This document shows, piece by piece, positions 8,702-17,326 of a DNA stretch of 38,339 nucleotides. A program made the position numbers and the translations under genes. This DNA comes from Candidatus Lambdaproteobacteria bacterium (lineage in GTDB: Bacteria; SAR324; JACQKK01). The first letter of the stretch is position 1. Every line of letters begins with the position of its first letter. Location: the NCBI GenBank assembly GCA_016204605.1, contig JACQKK010000180.1, positions 1 through 38,339 on the forward strand, given 5' to 3'. Below the pieces are notes generated by a model. It worked only from the letters and a program-made list of their open reading frames with translations. It was not told the DNA's origin and did not search any database.

Positions 8702-9373
8702 TCACGCCTCCCGGCGCACGTACTCGACGATCACGCCGCCCAGATTCAGCGCGTCGAACCGATAGGGGTACAGGCGCGGCTCCGGCTCGAACGCCGCGCG
8801 CAGCGCGGCGGGCACGGCCGCCTGCTCGGCCGCCAGCGCAGGCCCCTTCATGGCGCGCAGCCGCCCGCCGGGGCGCAGCAGCAAGGCCGCCAGCTCGAGC
8901 AGCACCGCCAGCGCGGCGAACGCGCGCGCGAACACCAGGTCGAACCGCCCGCGACCCTCGAGGCTGCGCGCGAAGCGGTGGGCATCGACCCGCAGCGGCA
9001 CGAAGTTGGCGAGCCCGAGCTCCGCCGCGGCCACCTGCTGAAAGGTCGCCTTCTTGGCCACGGTTTCGAGCGAGACCACGCGCGATCCGGGATGGCGCAG
9101 CGCGACGATCAGGCCGGGCAGCCCCGCGCCGGAGCCCAGATCCACCGCCTCGGGCGAGCCCGCGGGCCAGGGCAGCGTCTCGAGCATCAGGCAATCGAGC
9201 ACGTGGCGCACGATCAGCTCCTCGCGCGACCGATGGCCCGTGAGATTGATGCGCCGGTTCCACCGTGCGAGCAGCTCCACCAGCCGCAGGAGTCGCGTCC
9301 GCGCGTCGTCATCGAGCACGATGCCGGCCTGGGCCAGTGCCGGCTCGATGCGGACGAAATCGCCGAGGGCCAC
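8702..9373 (-). CDS. rsmG: 16S rRNA (guanine-N7)-methyltransferase RsmG (GidB)
   Basis: Methylates N7 of G527 in 16S rRNA with S-adenosylmethionine. The product has 223 residues from the GTG at 9373, which is preceded on the minus strand by a strong AGGAGG at good spacing; upstream in-frame residues are low-complexity. The family segments ARWNRRINLTG, VRHVLDCL, the SAM-binding VDLGSGAGLPGLIVAL, and FDLVFARAFAAL are all present. rsmG usually sits next to mnmG and parA/parB near the origin. Here it is isolated between motB and a flagellar switch gene on the opposite strand. Confidence 0.93.
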   Translation of the reverse strand: MALGDFVRIEPALAQAGIVLDDDARTRLLRLVELLARWNRRINLTGHRSREELIVRHVLDCLMLETLPWPAGSPEAVDLGSGAGLPGLIVALRHPGSRVVSLETVAKKATFQQVAAAELGLANFVPLRVDAHRFARSLEGRGRFDLVFARAFAALAVLLELAALLLRPGGRLRAMKGPALAAEQAAVPAALRAAFEPEPRLYPYRFDALNLGGVIVEYVRREA

Positions 9374-9697
9374 GGAACCTCCTGCGGGTGCACTCGTTGC
9401 AGCCGGTGGCTCGCCTCCCCGGCGCGCGCACCGGATTATGGCCGCTGTGTGCAAAAAAGCGAAAGTGGGATATTACTCGGGTAGGCGCAGCGGGGGGCCT
9501 TCAGCGGCGTGTGGTCGCCATGGACGCTCGAATTCGTCGCTGAAGGCAGGAAATGGACCAACTTTGGCATGGAGTCCGGCAAGTCTGCGCCGGGGCGGTC
9601 GGCGAGCCCCGCGCCATCGGCCACACCCCAGTCGGGGCCACTCAGCAGGAACCGCAGCCGGAGTGCAGCGCCAATCGCCATTTTGAGCGGAGTCACC
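9374..9697. other. Divergent intergenic region between rsmG and the FliN-type gene
   Basis: No gene is supported in these 324 bases. A less GC-rich patch around 9440-9480 is the likeliest promoter area. A TGGCAT-like element near 9566 was examined as a sigma-54 site, but its half-sites are one base too far apart. Confidence 0.4.
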
Positions 9698-11293
9698 ATG
9701 GCCACAGCGAGCAAGGGCAAACCCGAAGCGTCGGCGGACACCCTCGGTCTGGACCTGCCCAGTCTGGACGACCTGTCGCTGGACGATAAGGACCTGTTTG
9801 CCGATCTGGACAACGAAATCCGGATGGATTCCGACAAGCTCGGCGATGTGGGGGCGCTCGACCTCGGCGACACCAGCGTCGACGCGGGGCTGAAGCTGGA
9901 ACTGGATGCGTTCGACGAGCCCAAGGGCGGTGCGCCGGAGCTGGACGACCTCAAGCTCGATGACATGCTGGACGACCTGGCGCCCGCTCCCAAGCCCGCC
10001 CCGCCCAAGAAGCCGCCCGCCGTGGCACCGGCCAGACCCGCAGCCGCGGCCAAGCCCGCCGCACCGAAGCCCGCCGCACCGAAGCCCGCCGCGCCGAAGC
10101 CGGTTCCCGCGCAAGCCAAGCCGGCACAGGCCAAGCCGGCAGCCGAGGCGATCGATCTGGAGCTGGCAGAGGCTGGTGGGCTGGGGGAACTCAAGCTCGA
10201 CGAGGAGCCGGGGGAATTCACGGCGGTGAGTGCCGAGGTCGATCTGGACCGCGAGCTGGGCGAGCTGAACCTGGGCGCGGTCGGGGCGCCCGATGAGCTG
10301 GAGCGGGCGCTCGGCGCCAAGGCGCCGGCCGGGAAGGACGAGCTCGAACTCGCACTCGGCGCTCCCCTCGGCGGCGAGGCGGAGATGGCGCCGAAACTCG
10401 ATCTGAACCTGGAGGAGGAGCAGCTCAACCTCGGCGCGCTGGCCGAGGCGGAGCCGGCGCTGAGCCTCGACATGGAGTTTCCCGGCCCAGCGGGCGCGCC
10501 GCCGGCGCCCGACGTCGCGGCGGTCACGGAGATGGATCGGGCCATGGACGAGCTCGGCGAGCTCAAGATCGAGCCGATCGAGGCCCCGCCGGAGTTCAAG
10601 TTCGAGCCGGAGCCGGCCGTCGGCGCGGCCCCAGCGGCCCCCGCCGCCGAGGAGCCGTTCCAAGCCGCCCCCGATCTCGACCTGGCGAGCATGGACCTGT
10701 CGCTGAACGTGCCGGATGTGGCGGAGGCTGCCGGCGCGCCCGCGGGGGCGCCGTCCGCGGCCGTAGCCCCGCCCGCGGCGCCGGAGCCGGAGCCGTTCTA
10801 TGCCGTGAAGAACATGGAGATTCCCGAGGAGGAAGTGCTCGAGCTGAACCTGGACGATCTCGAACCCCCGGCGGCCGCCCCGGAAACGGTCGCCGGAGCG
10901 ATGCCTTCTGCCGCGGCGGCAGGCGCGGTGCCGGCCCCGCCGGAGGAATTGCTGGAAGTGCCGCTGGTGGAGGCCGCGCCGCTGGCCGGTCGGGCCGCGG
11001 CCCACGAGGCCCGCGAGGCCCGCGCGCCCGCCGTGCTGGAGGCGGATGCCGGCGCGCAACTGCTGCTGACGATCCCCCAGAGCGTCAGCATCGAGCTGGG
11101 CACGGTGGAACTGAATGGCAGGGACATCCTCGATCTCCGCTACGGATCGGTGGTGCAACTGAACCGCGTGGTGGGCGAGCCCGTGGAGCTGGTGCTCAAG
11201 GGCAATGCCATCGCTCAGGGCGAGATCGTCCTGATCAACGGCAAGAATCTCGGCGTGCGGATTCTCTCCGTGGCCCGGGCTGCGACGGCCTGA
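9698..11293 (+). CDS. FliN-type flagellar motor switch protein with long acidic/Ala-Pro-rich N-terminus
   Basis: Protein of 531 residues whose last about 80 form a SpoA (FliN/YscQ C-terminal) domain: IPQSVSIELGTVELNGRDIL, then GSVVQLNRVVGEPVELVLKG and INGKNLGVRI. The preceding about 450 residues are of low complexity. They include acidic Leu-Asp repeats (such as LDLPSLDDLSLDDKDLFADL), a Lys-Pro-Ala-Ala-Pro run near residues 100-150, and repeated GELKLDE, GELNLGA and ELELALGA-like segments. E. coli FliN has about 137 residues, so the extension is extraordinary. The ATG at 9698 follows GCGGAG. A FliM-type gene follows 44 bases later. A C-ring or T3SS sorting-platform role is likely; the N-terminal role is unknown. 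Confidence 0.85.
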   Translation: MATASKGKPEASADTLGLDLPSLDDLSLDDKDLFADLDNEIRMDSDKLGDVGALDLGDTSVDAGLKLELDAFDEPKGGAPELDDLKLDDMLDDLAPAPKPAPPKKPPAVAPARPAAAAKPAAPKPAAPKPAAPKPVPAQAKPAQAKPAAEAIDLELAEAGGLGELKLDEEPGEFTAVSAEVDLDRELGELNLGAVGAPDELERALGAKAPAGKDELELALGAPLGGEAEMAPKLDLNLEEEQLNLGALAEAEPALSLDMEFPGPAGAPPAPDVAAVTEMDRAMDELGELKIEPIEAPPEFKFEPEPAVGAAPAAPAAEEPFQAAPDLDLASMDLSLNVPDVAEAAGAPAGAPSAAVAPPAAPEPEPFYAVKNMEIPEEEVLELNLDDLEPPAAAPETVAGAMPSAAAAGAVPAPPEELLEVPLVEAAPLAGRAAAHEAREARAPAVLEADAGAQLLLTIPQSVSIELGTVELNGRDILDLRYGSVVQLNRVVGEPVELVLKGNAIAQGEIVLINGKNLGVRILSVARAATA

Positions 11294-11337
11294 CCTGGCG
11301 ACCCCGGCCACCCCGGCACATCAGTCGAGAAGGCGAC

Positions 11338-12285
11338 ATGAGTGTTGAACCATACACGTTCGCGGATGCGGAGCGCCTGCAGCTGGGCGCGTTCCCCGTG
11401 CTGGACATCATCCTCCAGCGCTGGGCGCGCCGGATCGAGAACACCCTGTTCGACGCCACGGGGATCGAGCTCTACGCGGGCGCCTCGGTGTTCGAGGAGA
11501 TGAAGTTCGCCGCGTTCTACGGCGCGCTCCAGCGCCCCCGGCCCATCTACACCATCGCCATGGCGCCGTTCCAGGGCGAGGGGCTGCTGGTGCTCGACAA
11601 CCGGTTCGCGGACCTGTGCCTGAACGCTCGGCGGGGTGGCAGGGCCGCACCCCGCGAGCGCCTGGAACCCGGCAACCACACCCGTCTGCAGGCCGTCGTG
11701 CAACAGCTCACCGGGGACTTCGACGCCTGCTGGAGCGATGTCGAAACCGTCAGCACCCAGTTGCTCCGCCTCTCCACCTACCCGTTCCGGGCCCGCCTGC
11801 TGAATGCGCACGAACGCTGCCTGGTGGCCCAGATCCACCTCTCCGGCGATCGCATCTCCTCTCGGCTCACCTGGTGCTTCCCCCGGCTGATGCTGGAGGG
11901 GCTGCTGCTGGGCCTGCGCGGGCGGCGGGTCGTGCCCCCGCTCGAGCGCTCCGTGCCGACCGGCGGCGCCCAGCCACAGCACCAGACGCCCGAGGCACTG
12001 CTCGGCCGCACCGTGTTCCGCCTGCGGGCACGCGCGGGGGTGATCGCCGCCCAGCGCCTGGTGCACGGCCTGCGCGTGGGTCAGCTGATCCCGCTCGACG
12101 ATGGCCCGGGCGCCCAGGCCACCCTGCTGCTCGGCGAAACGCCCCTGCTGACGGGCACCATCGGCGACAGCGCCGGGCGCTACGCCATGAAGATCACGGG
12201 CCGCTACACCGAGTCCGTGCCCCTGCCGCTGGCCCAGGCCGAAACCTTCCGCCCCATCCGCTGGCCGGCGGCCTCCGCGCCCTGA
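11338..12285 (+). CDS. fliM: FliM-type flagellar motor switch protein
   Basis: Protein of 315 residues with the FliM core: a middle domain starting AFPVLDIILQRWARRIENTL, a strand-helix unit GEGLLVLDNRFADLCLNA, a VAQIHLSGDRISSRLTWCFPRLMLEGL segment matching the core of the FliM middle domain, and a C-terminal SpoA-like domain (about 230-295). The N-terminal EIDALL-type CheY-binding peptide of classical FliM is missing; the protein begins almost directly with the middle domain. It likely pairs with the upstream FliN-type protein in a C-ring. The missing CheY site could mean a motor insensitive to phospho-CheY, or CheY binding elsewhere. Confidence 0.8.
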   Translation: MSVEPYTFADAERLQLGAFPVLDIILQRWARRIENTLFDATGIELYAGASVFEEMKFAAFYGALQRPRPIYTIAMAPFQGEGLLVLDNRFADLCLNARRGGRAAPRERLEPGNHTRLQAVVQQLTGDFDACWSDVETVSTQLLRLSTYPFRARLLNAHERCLVAQIHLSGDRISSRLTWCFPRLMLEGLLLGLRGRRVVPPLERSVPTGGAQPQHQTPEALLGRTVFRLRARAGVIAAQRLVHGLRVGQLIPLDDGPGAQATLLLGETPLLTGTIGDSAGRYAMKITGRYTESVPLPLAQAETFRPIRWPAASAP

Positions 12286-12305
12286 CGGGTCGCGCACCCG
12301 GTCAG
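12282..12305 (+). terminator. Hairpin at the end of fliM
   Basis: CTGACGGGT and ACCCGGTCAG pair with a single bulged base around a CGCGC loop, overlapping the fliM stop codon. No T-tract follows, so terminator function is uncertain. Confidence 0.3.
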
Positions 12306-12830
12306 CGCTGGCCCGTCGGATCGGGGTGCCGCCCTGCTCCGCTCGGAACGCGGGCAGCCGCGCCAGCGGCGAGGGCGAAGCCACGGCGACACCCCGCACG
12401 CTTGCGTGGATGGAAGCCGCGGCGTCGCCAGGGCTATCGCAACTTTACCGTCATCCGCACGCCGCGTGTCGGCCCCAGCGGCGCCGGCGGTGGTCTGCGG
12501 AATCGCACCAGGAGCAAGTTGGAGCGCAGGCCGGCCTCGATCGCCTGCGGGAGCGTCGGCCGTGGTCCGGGCACCCCACCCCGCCCTGCGGGCACCCCTC
12601 CCCGTACTGGCGGGGAGGGGCCGGGGGAGGTGTTTCGCGGACGATCCGCCGCGGCGGGGGTGTATCGACGAGCGTACCGGCGACCGATCTTGCGTTTGCC
12701 CGGGTCGCGTCGCCCCCATCCTCCGCAGTTTGCCTTCGCCAGGATGGCGTGACACGATCGGCCGCAACCGGGCCGGGCCGCCGCAGCGGCGGTCCGCCCC
12801 AGTGCGCCCACGCCGAGACCCACCCCTCCG
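12286..12830. other. Intergenic region between fliM and the OYE-type oxidoreductase
   Basis: No gene is supported across these 545 bases; reading frames on both strands are low-complexity. It holds a fliM-end hairpin and a REP-like palindrome around 12580-12630. A promoter for the downstream oxidoreductase operon should lie in its right half, but no clear hexamers were seen. Confidence 0.5.
12583..12620. repeat. REP-like palindrome
   Basis: The ten-base arms CCCCTCCCCG (12595-12604) and CGGGGAGGGG (12611-12620) are perfect complements around a six-base loop, preceded by a small GCCC/GGGC hairpin at 12583-12593. The organisation resembles the compound palindrome at 3843-3915, so both may belong to one dispersed extragenic repeat family. 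Confidence 0.6.
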
Positions 12831-14822
12831 ATGAGCCAATACCGCCACCTGTTCAGGCCGATCCGGCTGGGGCCGGTCACGGTGCGGAACCGCGTGGTGT
12901 TCTCCGCCCACCTGACCAACCTGGCGGAGCACAACCTGCCCTCCGAGCGGCTGATCCAGTACTACCGCGAACGCGCCCGCGGCGGCTGCGGGCTGATCAT
13001 CACCGAGGAGCAGTCCGTCCATCCCTCGGACTTCGCCTACGAGAAGCTGATCCACGCCTTCGACCCGGCCGTGGTGCCGCACTACCGGCGCATGACCCAG
13101 GCCGTCAAGCGCGAGGGGGCGGCCCTGTTCTGCCAGATCAACCACAACGGCCTGCAGGGCTTCTCCCACTTCAACGACGAGCCGCTCTGGGGGCCCTCGC
13201 CGGTGCCGGACGGGCTGTTCCGCGAGGTGCCCCGCACCCTCGGCGAGCCGGAACTCGCCGCGCTGATCGCGGGCTTCGCGCGGGTGGGCACCCATGCCCG
13301 GGCCGGCGGCTTCGATGGCGTCGAGGTGCAGGCCTCCCATTCGAGCCTCCTGCGCCAGTTCCTCTCGCCCCGCACCAACCGCCGGCGCGACCGCTGGGGC
13401 GGCTCGCTGGAGAACCGGCTGCGGCTGACGGTGTGCTGCCTCGAAGCCCTGCGCGAGGCCATCGGGCCAGCCCTGGCCCTGGGCATCCGGCTCTGCACCG
13501 ATGAGCTGGAGGAGGGCGGGCTGGGGCTGCCGGAGGTGGTCGAGGCGGCGGCCCGGCTCGATGCGCTCGGCGTGCTGGACTTCTTCAACACCAGCATCGG
13601 CACCACGGCGCGGCTGTGGATGGTCGAGGGGCCGATGTCGGTGCCGGCCGGCTACCAGAGCGCCCACACCGCCGCCATCCGCGAGGCGGTGCGCGTGCCG
13701 GTGATCGGCGTGGGGCGGATCAACGACCCCGTGCTGGCCGACCGGCTGCTCCACGAGGGCGTCTGCGACCTGATCGGCGTCGTGCGCGGCCAGATCGCCG
13801 ATGCCGAGTGGGCGGCCAAGTCCGCGGAGGAGCGCACCGCCGACGTGCGCAAGTGCATCGCCTGCAACCAGTACTGCATCGGGCTGATGGGCCTCAACCG
13901 GCCGCTGAGCTGCATCCAGAACCCCGCCAACGGCGAGGAGGCCGCGCTGGGGGAGGAGAGCTACCGGCCCGCCGGCCGCCTGAAGCGCGTGCTCGTGATC
14001 GGCGGCGGCCCGGCCGGGATGGAGGCCGCCATCGTCGCCGCCCGCCACGGTCACCGCACCACCCTCTGCGAGCGCAGCGACCGCCTGGGCGGCGCGGTCA
14101 ACGCTCTGGCGCGCGTGCCGCAACGGCTGGAGTATGGCGACCTGATCCGCAACAAGACGGGCGAGCTCAAGCGCAGCGGCGCCGAGCTGGTGCTGGGCCG
14201 TGAGGCCGACGCGGCCTGGGTGCTCGCCCAGCGGCCCGATGCGGTGATCGTCGCCACGGGCCAGCAGGAGGGGCGCCTGCTGCACATCCCCGGCATGAGC
14301 GGGCCGCGCGTCGCCACGCCGCTGGAGCTGCTCGCGGCGGGCCGCTCGCCCGCGGCCGGGTCGCCGGCCGGTCATGCCCTGATCCTGGACGAGATCGGCT
14401 TCCACCAGGCCACCAGCCTGGCCGAATGGCTGATCGAGGGCGGCTGGCGGGTGAGCTTCGTCACCGCCGCCTTCTATGCCGGCCAGGATCTGGGGGCCAC
14501 GCTGGACCTCGACCACTGGCACCGGCGGCTGGCGGGCAAGCCGCTCGATCTCTACCCGGGCCACATCCTGATCGATGCCCAGGCCGATCCGGTGCTGCTC
14601 GATCTGTACCGCAGCCGCCAGGTCACGCTGACGGGGGTGGAGCGGATCGTCCCGGTGGCGCACGGGCACAGCCGCGATGGGATGTACCGGGCGTTGCGCG
14701 GCCAGGTCGAGGAGCTCTATCGGGCGGGCGATGCCCTGGCCCCGAAGGACGTGGGCGAGGCCATCCTCGATGGACACCGGGCGGGCCGGCGCGTGGCCGG
14801 GCTCGACCTGGCTTGGCAGTGA
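12831..14822 (+). CDS. NADH:flavin oxidoreductase / trimethylamine dehydrogenase-like (FMN, 4Fe-4S, FAD)
   Basis: Old-yellow-enzyme family protein of 663 residues. The N-terminal TIM barrel (about 1-335) opens with LFRPIRLGPVTVRNRVVFSA and has QFLSPRTNRRRDRWGGSLENR. Four cysteines spaced Cx2Cx3Cx11C (342, 345, 349, 361) bind the 4Fe-4S cluster. A dinucleotide domain follows (VLVIGGGPAGMEAA near 390). This matches 2,4-dienoyl-CoA reductase and trimethylamine/histamine dehydrogenases. The 2,4-dienoyl-CoA reductase tyrosine is replaced by serine, while a histidine is kept in ASHSSLL, as in the dehydrogenases. The genes that follow encode an ETF subunit and a quinone oxidoreductase, so electrons probably go to quinone. 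The substrate is unknown. Confidence 0.88.
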   Translation: MSQYRHLFRPIRLGPVTVRNRVVFSAHLTNLAEHNLPSERLIQYYRERARGGCGLIITEEQSVHPSDFAYEKLIHAFDPAVVPHYRRMTQAVKREGAALFCQINHNGLQGFSHFNDEPLWGPSPVPDGLFREVPRTLGEPELAALIAGFARVGTHARAGGFDGVEVQASHSSLLRQFLSPRTNRRRDRWGGSLENRLRLTVCCLEALREAIGPALALGIRLCTDELEEGGLGLPEVVEAAARLDALGVLDFFNTSIGTTARLWMVEGPMSVPAGYQSAHTAAIREAVRVPVIGVGRINDPVLADRLLHEGVCDLIGVVRGQIADAEWAAKSAEERTADVRKCIACNQYCIGLMGLNRPLSCIQNPANGEEAALGEESYRPAGRLKRVLVIGGGPAGMEAAIVAARHGHRTTLCERSDRLGGAVNALARVPQRLEYGDLIRNKTGELKRSGAELVLGREADAAWVLAQRPDAVIVATGQQEGRLLHIPGMSGPRVATPLELLAAGRSPAAGSPAGHALILDEIGFHQATSLAEWLIEGGWRVSFVTAAFYAGQDLGATLDLDHWHRRLAGKPLDLYPGHILIDAQADPVLLDLYRSRQVTLTGVERIVPVAHGHSRDGMYRALRGQVEELYRAGDALAPKDVGEAILDGHRAGRRVAGLDLAWQ

Positions 14823-14846
14823 GGGCGCCTTCGACGCCGAGGAGCG

Positions 14847-15941
14847 ATGGCTTCCGCCACCCTGCGCAACGAGGTCTGGGTCTGGCTGCCCCGGGAGCGG
14901 GAGGGCGCGCTCCATCACGCCGCCTGGGAGCTGCTTCATGAGGGGGGAACGGCGGCCCGCCGCCTGGGCGCCCCGCTGATCGCCCTCGGCGACCGCCTGC
15001 CGGCGGCTGAGGAGACCGCCCGGCTCGCGGCTTGGCGGGTGACCGCGGTGCGCGTGCTCGGTACGAGCCTGCCGCCGCACCCCGTCCTCGGCGCGGGCCG
15101 GTCGCCGCTGGCGCCGTTCGCCGGAGAGGGACTGCCGCGCCTGTTCTTGCTCGCCGCCGACGCTTTCGGGCGGGCGCTGGCCCCGGCCTGGGCCGCCGAG
15201 CATGATGCGGCGCTGGCCACAGGCGCCACCGGCGTGACGCTCCAGGGGCAGGAGGCCGTGGTGGCCCGCCCCGTGTTCGACGAACAGATCGAGCTGCTGG
15301 AGCGGTTTCCGCTGGCGCGGCCGCTGGTCGTCACGCTCCAGCCGGGGGCGATCGGCGCGGGTGTGCCTCCCCCGCGCGCCGGCGGGGAGCCGCCCTCTCC
15401 GGCCCCTCCCGTGGCGGTGGCGGACGCGGCGCCGCCGGGCCGCGGGGACTCGGCCGATGCCGTGGCGGCGGCGATCCTGCCGCCCGACCGTGCCCGGCTG
15501 GAGCTGGCCGATGCGGAGCGCATCGTGGCCTTCGGGCGCGGGGCCTTCGGCGCACAGGGGCTGGCGCTGGTGCGCCGGCTGGCCGGCCTGCTGGGCGCTG
15601 TGGTCGCTGGCACGCGACCCGCCGCCGACGAGGGCTGGCTGCCGTTCGCGCGCCAGATCGGGCTCACCGGCGCCGTGGTGCGGCCCAAGCTGTACGTGGC
15701 GGTGGGGCTCTCGGGGGCGCCGTACCACATGGCCGGCGTGCGGGAGCCCGAGCTGCTGATCGCCATCAACCACGACCCCGCGGCGCCGATCATGGGGCTC
15801 GCCCACCTGGCGCTCGTGGGCGACCTGTTCACGCTGCTGCCGGCGCTGATCCGGCGCCTCGAGGCCGGGGCCGCGCTGCCGGCGGCGGCTGCCGGCGAGG
15901 CTCGCCCTCCTGACGGGAGCGATGATGGCCAGCGACCGTGA
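14847..15941 (+). CDS. etfA: Electron transfer flavoprotein alpha subunit
   Basis: Protein of 364 residues. The C-terminal FAD domain (about 225-350) is a clear ETF alpha domain: AERIVAFGRGAFG, a segment with GTRPAADEGWLPFARQIGLTG, then RPKLYVAVGLSGAPYHMAG and LLIAINHDPAAPI. The N-terminal about 155 residues fit ETF alpha domain I but are divergent, and a Pro/Ala-rich linker (about 170-205) makes the protein longer than the usual 310-320. The AGGAG just before the ATG supports the start. No ETF beta gene lies in the window. Its 3' end overlaps the FixC-type gene by 20 bases, so the three genes probably form one operon. Confidence 0.88.
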   Translation: MASATLRNEVWVWLPREREGALHHAAWELLHEGGTAARRLGAPLIALGDRLPAAEETARLAAWRVTAVRVLGTSLPPHPVLGAGRSPLAPFAGEGLPRLFLLAADAFGRALAPAWAAEHDAALATGATGVTLQGQEAVVARPVFDEQIELLERFPLARPLVVTLQPGAIGAGVPPPRAGGEPPSPAPPVAVADAAPPGRGDSADAVAAAILPPDRARLELADAERIVAFGRGAFGAQGLALVRRLAGLLGAVVAGTRPAADEGWLPFARQIGLTGAVVRPKLYVAVGLSGAPYHMAGVREPELLIAINHDPAAPIMGLAHLALVGDLFTLLPALIRRLEAGAALPAAAAGEARPPDGSDDGQRP

Positions 15942-17229
15942 GTTCGAGGCGATCGTGGTCGGCGCCGGTCCGGCCGGCAGCATGGCGGCCTGGCGGCTGG
16001 CCGCGCTCGGCCGCCGCGTGGCGCTGCTCGAACGCGGGCCGTTCCCAGGCGCGAAGAACCTGTTCGGGGGCATGGTGTACTCGGTCGAGCTGGCCCGCCA
16101 CTTCCCCGGCTTCGCGACGGAGGCGCCGATCGAGCGGCCGGTCACCCGCCACGCCACCTACCTGCTGGACGCCGGGCGCCACCTGCTGCTCGACTTCGCC
16201 TGCGAGCCCTTCGGCGAGGCCCCCTACAACGGCTTCACCTGCTACCGCAGCCGGTTCGACCGCTGGCTGGCGGAGCGTGCCGTCGCGGCGGGGGCGCTGC
16301 TGCTGCCGGCCACCGTCGCCGATGGCCTGCTGGTCGAGCGCGGCCGGGTGACCGGCGTCGCGGTGCGCCGGGAGGGGGGCGCGCTGCGGGCGCCGATCGT
16401 CATCGCCGCAGACGGGGCGCTCTCGCTGCTCGGCCAGCAGGCGGGGCTGGTGGCCCCGCCCGATCCGCGCCACTTCAGCCTGGGGGTGCGCGAGGTGCTG
16501 GCGCTGCCCGAGCAGACCATCGAGGAGCGGTTCCAGATCGAGCCGGGCGGCGGCTGCGCGGCGCTGTTCCTCGGCACCATCCCCGGCGAGATGCAGGGCG
16601 GCGGCTTCATCTACACCCAGCGCGACACGCTGGCGGTCGGGTTCGTGGCGCAACTGGAGTCGCTGCAGCGCTCGACCCTCGGCGCGCCGGAGGCGCTGGA
16701 CGCGTTCAAGGCCCACCCCACGGTGCGCCGGCTGATCCAAGGCGGCGAGCGGCTCGAATTCGGCGCTCACCTCGTCCCCGAGGCGGGGGGCTCCGTGGCC
16801 CGGCGCCTCGCGGGCGAAGGCATCCTGCTCGCCGGGGACGCTGCCGGGCTGGTGCTGGCCGGGGGCATCCTCTACGAGGGCGTCCACTACGCGATGCACT
16901 CCGGGGTGCTGGCCGCCGAGGCCGCCCACCAGGCGCTCGCGAAGGGCGATACCGGGCGGCGCGGCTTGGCGCCGTACGAGCGGGCGCTCGCGCGCTCCTA
17001 CGTCGGCCGGAACCTCCAGACGTTCCGGGCCATCCCCGGCTTCCTCGCCGGCCCCAGGCTGTACCGCCAGTACCCGGCCGCCCTGTGCCGGGCCGCCGAG
17101 GCGTTCTTCCGCGCCGATGATGCGGGCCATCGCAAGCTGGGCGCGCTTCTGCGCCGCCAGCTGCGGGGCATCCCGCCGCTGGCCATCTTGAAGGACCTCT
17201 GGCGCGCCGCCCGCGCCTGGGTGTGCTGA
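15922..17229 (+). CDS. fixC: FixC-type electron transfer flavoprotein-quinone oxidoreductase
   Basis: FAD-dependent oxidoreductase of 435 residues, the usual FixC length. The N-terminal dinucleotide fold is AIVVGAGPAGSMAAWRLAALG. A PGAKNLFGGMVYS segment typical of FixC/ETF-QO follows near residue 47, and the second FAD contact is ILLAGDAAGLVLAGGILYEG near residue 300. In the known pathway FixC works with FixAB (an ETF) and the small ferredoxin FixX; no FixX gene follows here. With the upstream flavoprotein and ETF alpha it probably carries substrate-derived electrons to the quinone pool. The first codons read ATG ATG, so the start may be 15922 or 15925. Confidence 0.88.
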   Translation: MMASDREFEAIVVGAGPAGSMAAWRLAALGRRVALLERGPFPGAKNLFGGMVYSVELARHFPGFATEAPIERPVTRHATYLLDAGRHLLLDFACEPFGEAPYNGFTCYRSRFDRWLAERAVAAGALLLPATVADGLLVERGRVTGVAVRREGGALRAPIVIAADGALSLLGQQAGLVAPPDPRHFSLGVREVLALPEQTIEERFQIEPGGGCAALFLGTIPGEMQGGGFIYTQRDTLAVGFVAQLESLQRSTLGAPEALDAFKAHPTVRRLIQGGERLEFGAHLVPEAGGSVARRLAGEGILLAGDAAGLVLAGGILYEGVHYAMHSGVLAAEAAHQALAKGDTGRRGLAPYERALARSYVGRNLQTFRAIPGFLAGPRLYRQYPAALCRAAEAFFRADDAGHRKLGALLRRQLRGIPPLAILKDLWRAARAWVC

Positions 17230-17272
17230 GCCTCCACCCTTCCGGCGCAGCCGCGCGCAGGCCCCACCCCGG

Positions 17273-17288
17273 CCCCTGATGGCAGGGG
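17273..17288 (+). terminator. Hairpin after the oxidoreductase operon
   Basis: CCCCTG and CAGGGG pair perfectly around an ATGG loop 44 bases after the FixC-type stop. There is no T-tract, so termination is only possible. Confidence 0.3.
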
Positions 17289-17300
17289 AAGCGGGGGAAC

Positions 17301-17326
17301 TTTGATATCCTTATAACCGTATAATA
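17301..17326 (+). promoter_or_regulatory. AT-rich element with TATAAT and a small dyad
   Basis: This is the only AT-rich patch in a GC-rich intergenic region, about 190 bases before the PAS gene. It contains TATAAT at 17320-17325 and a dyad of TTATA and TATAA around ACCG. A TTGATA at 17302 lies only 12 bases upstream of TATAAT, too close for a standard sigma-70 promoter, so the -35 assignment is open. Confidence 0.4.

Noticed and set aside
9566..9582. Sigma-54 promoter upstream of the FliN-type gene
   Set aside because: The half-sites are one base too far apart and the -12 element lacks TTGC.
12204..16157. Very long open frame on the minus strand
   Set aside because: It lies antisense to three well-supported genes, is of low complexity and lacks family motifs; it arises from high GC at third positions.
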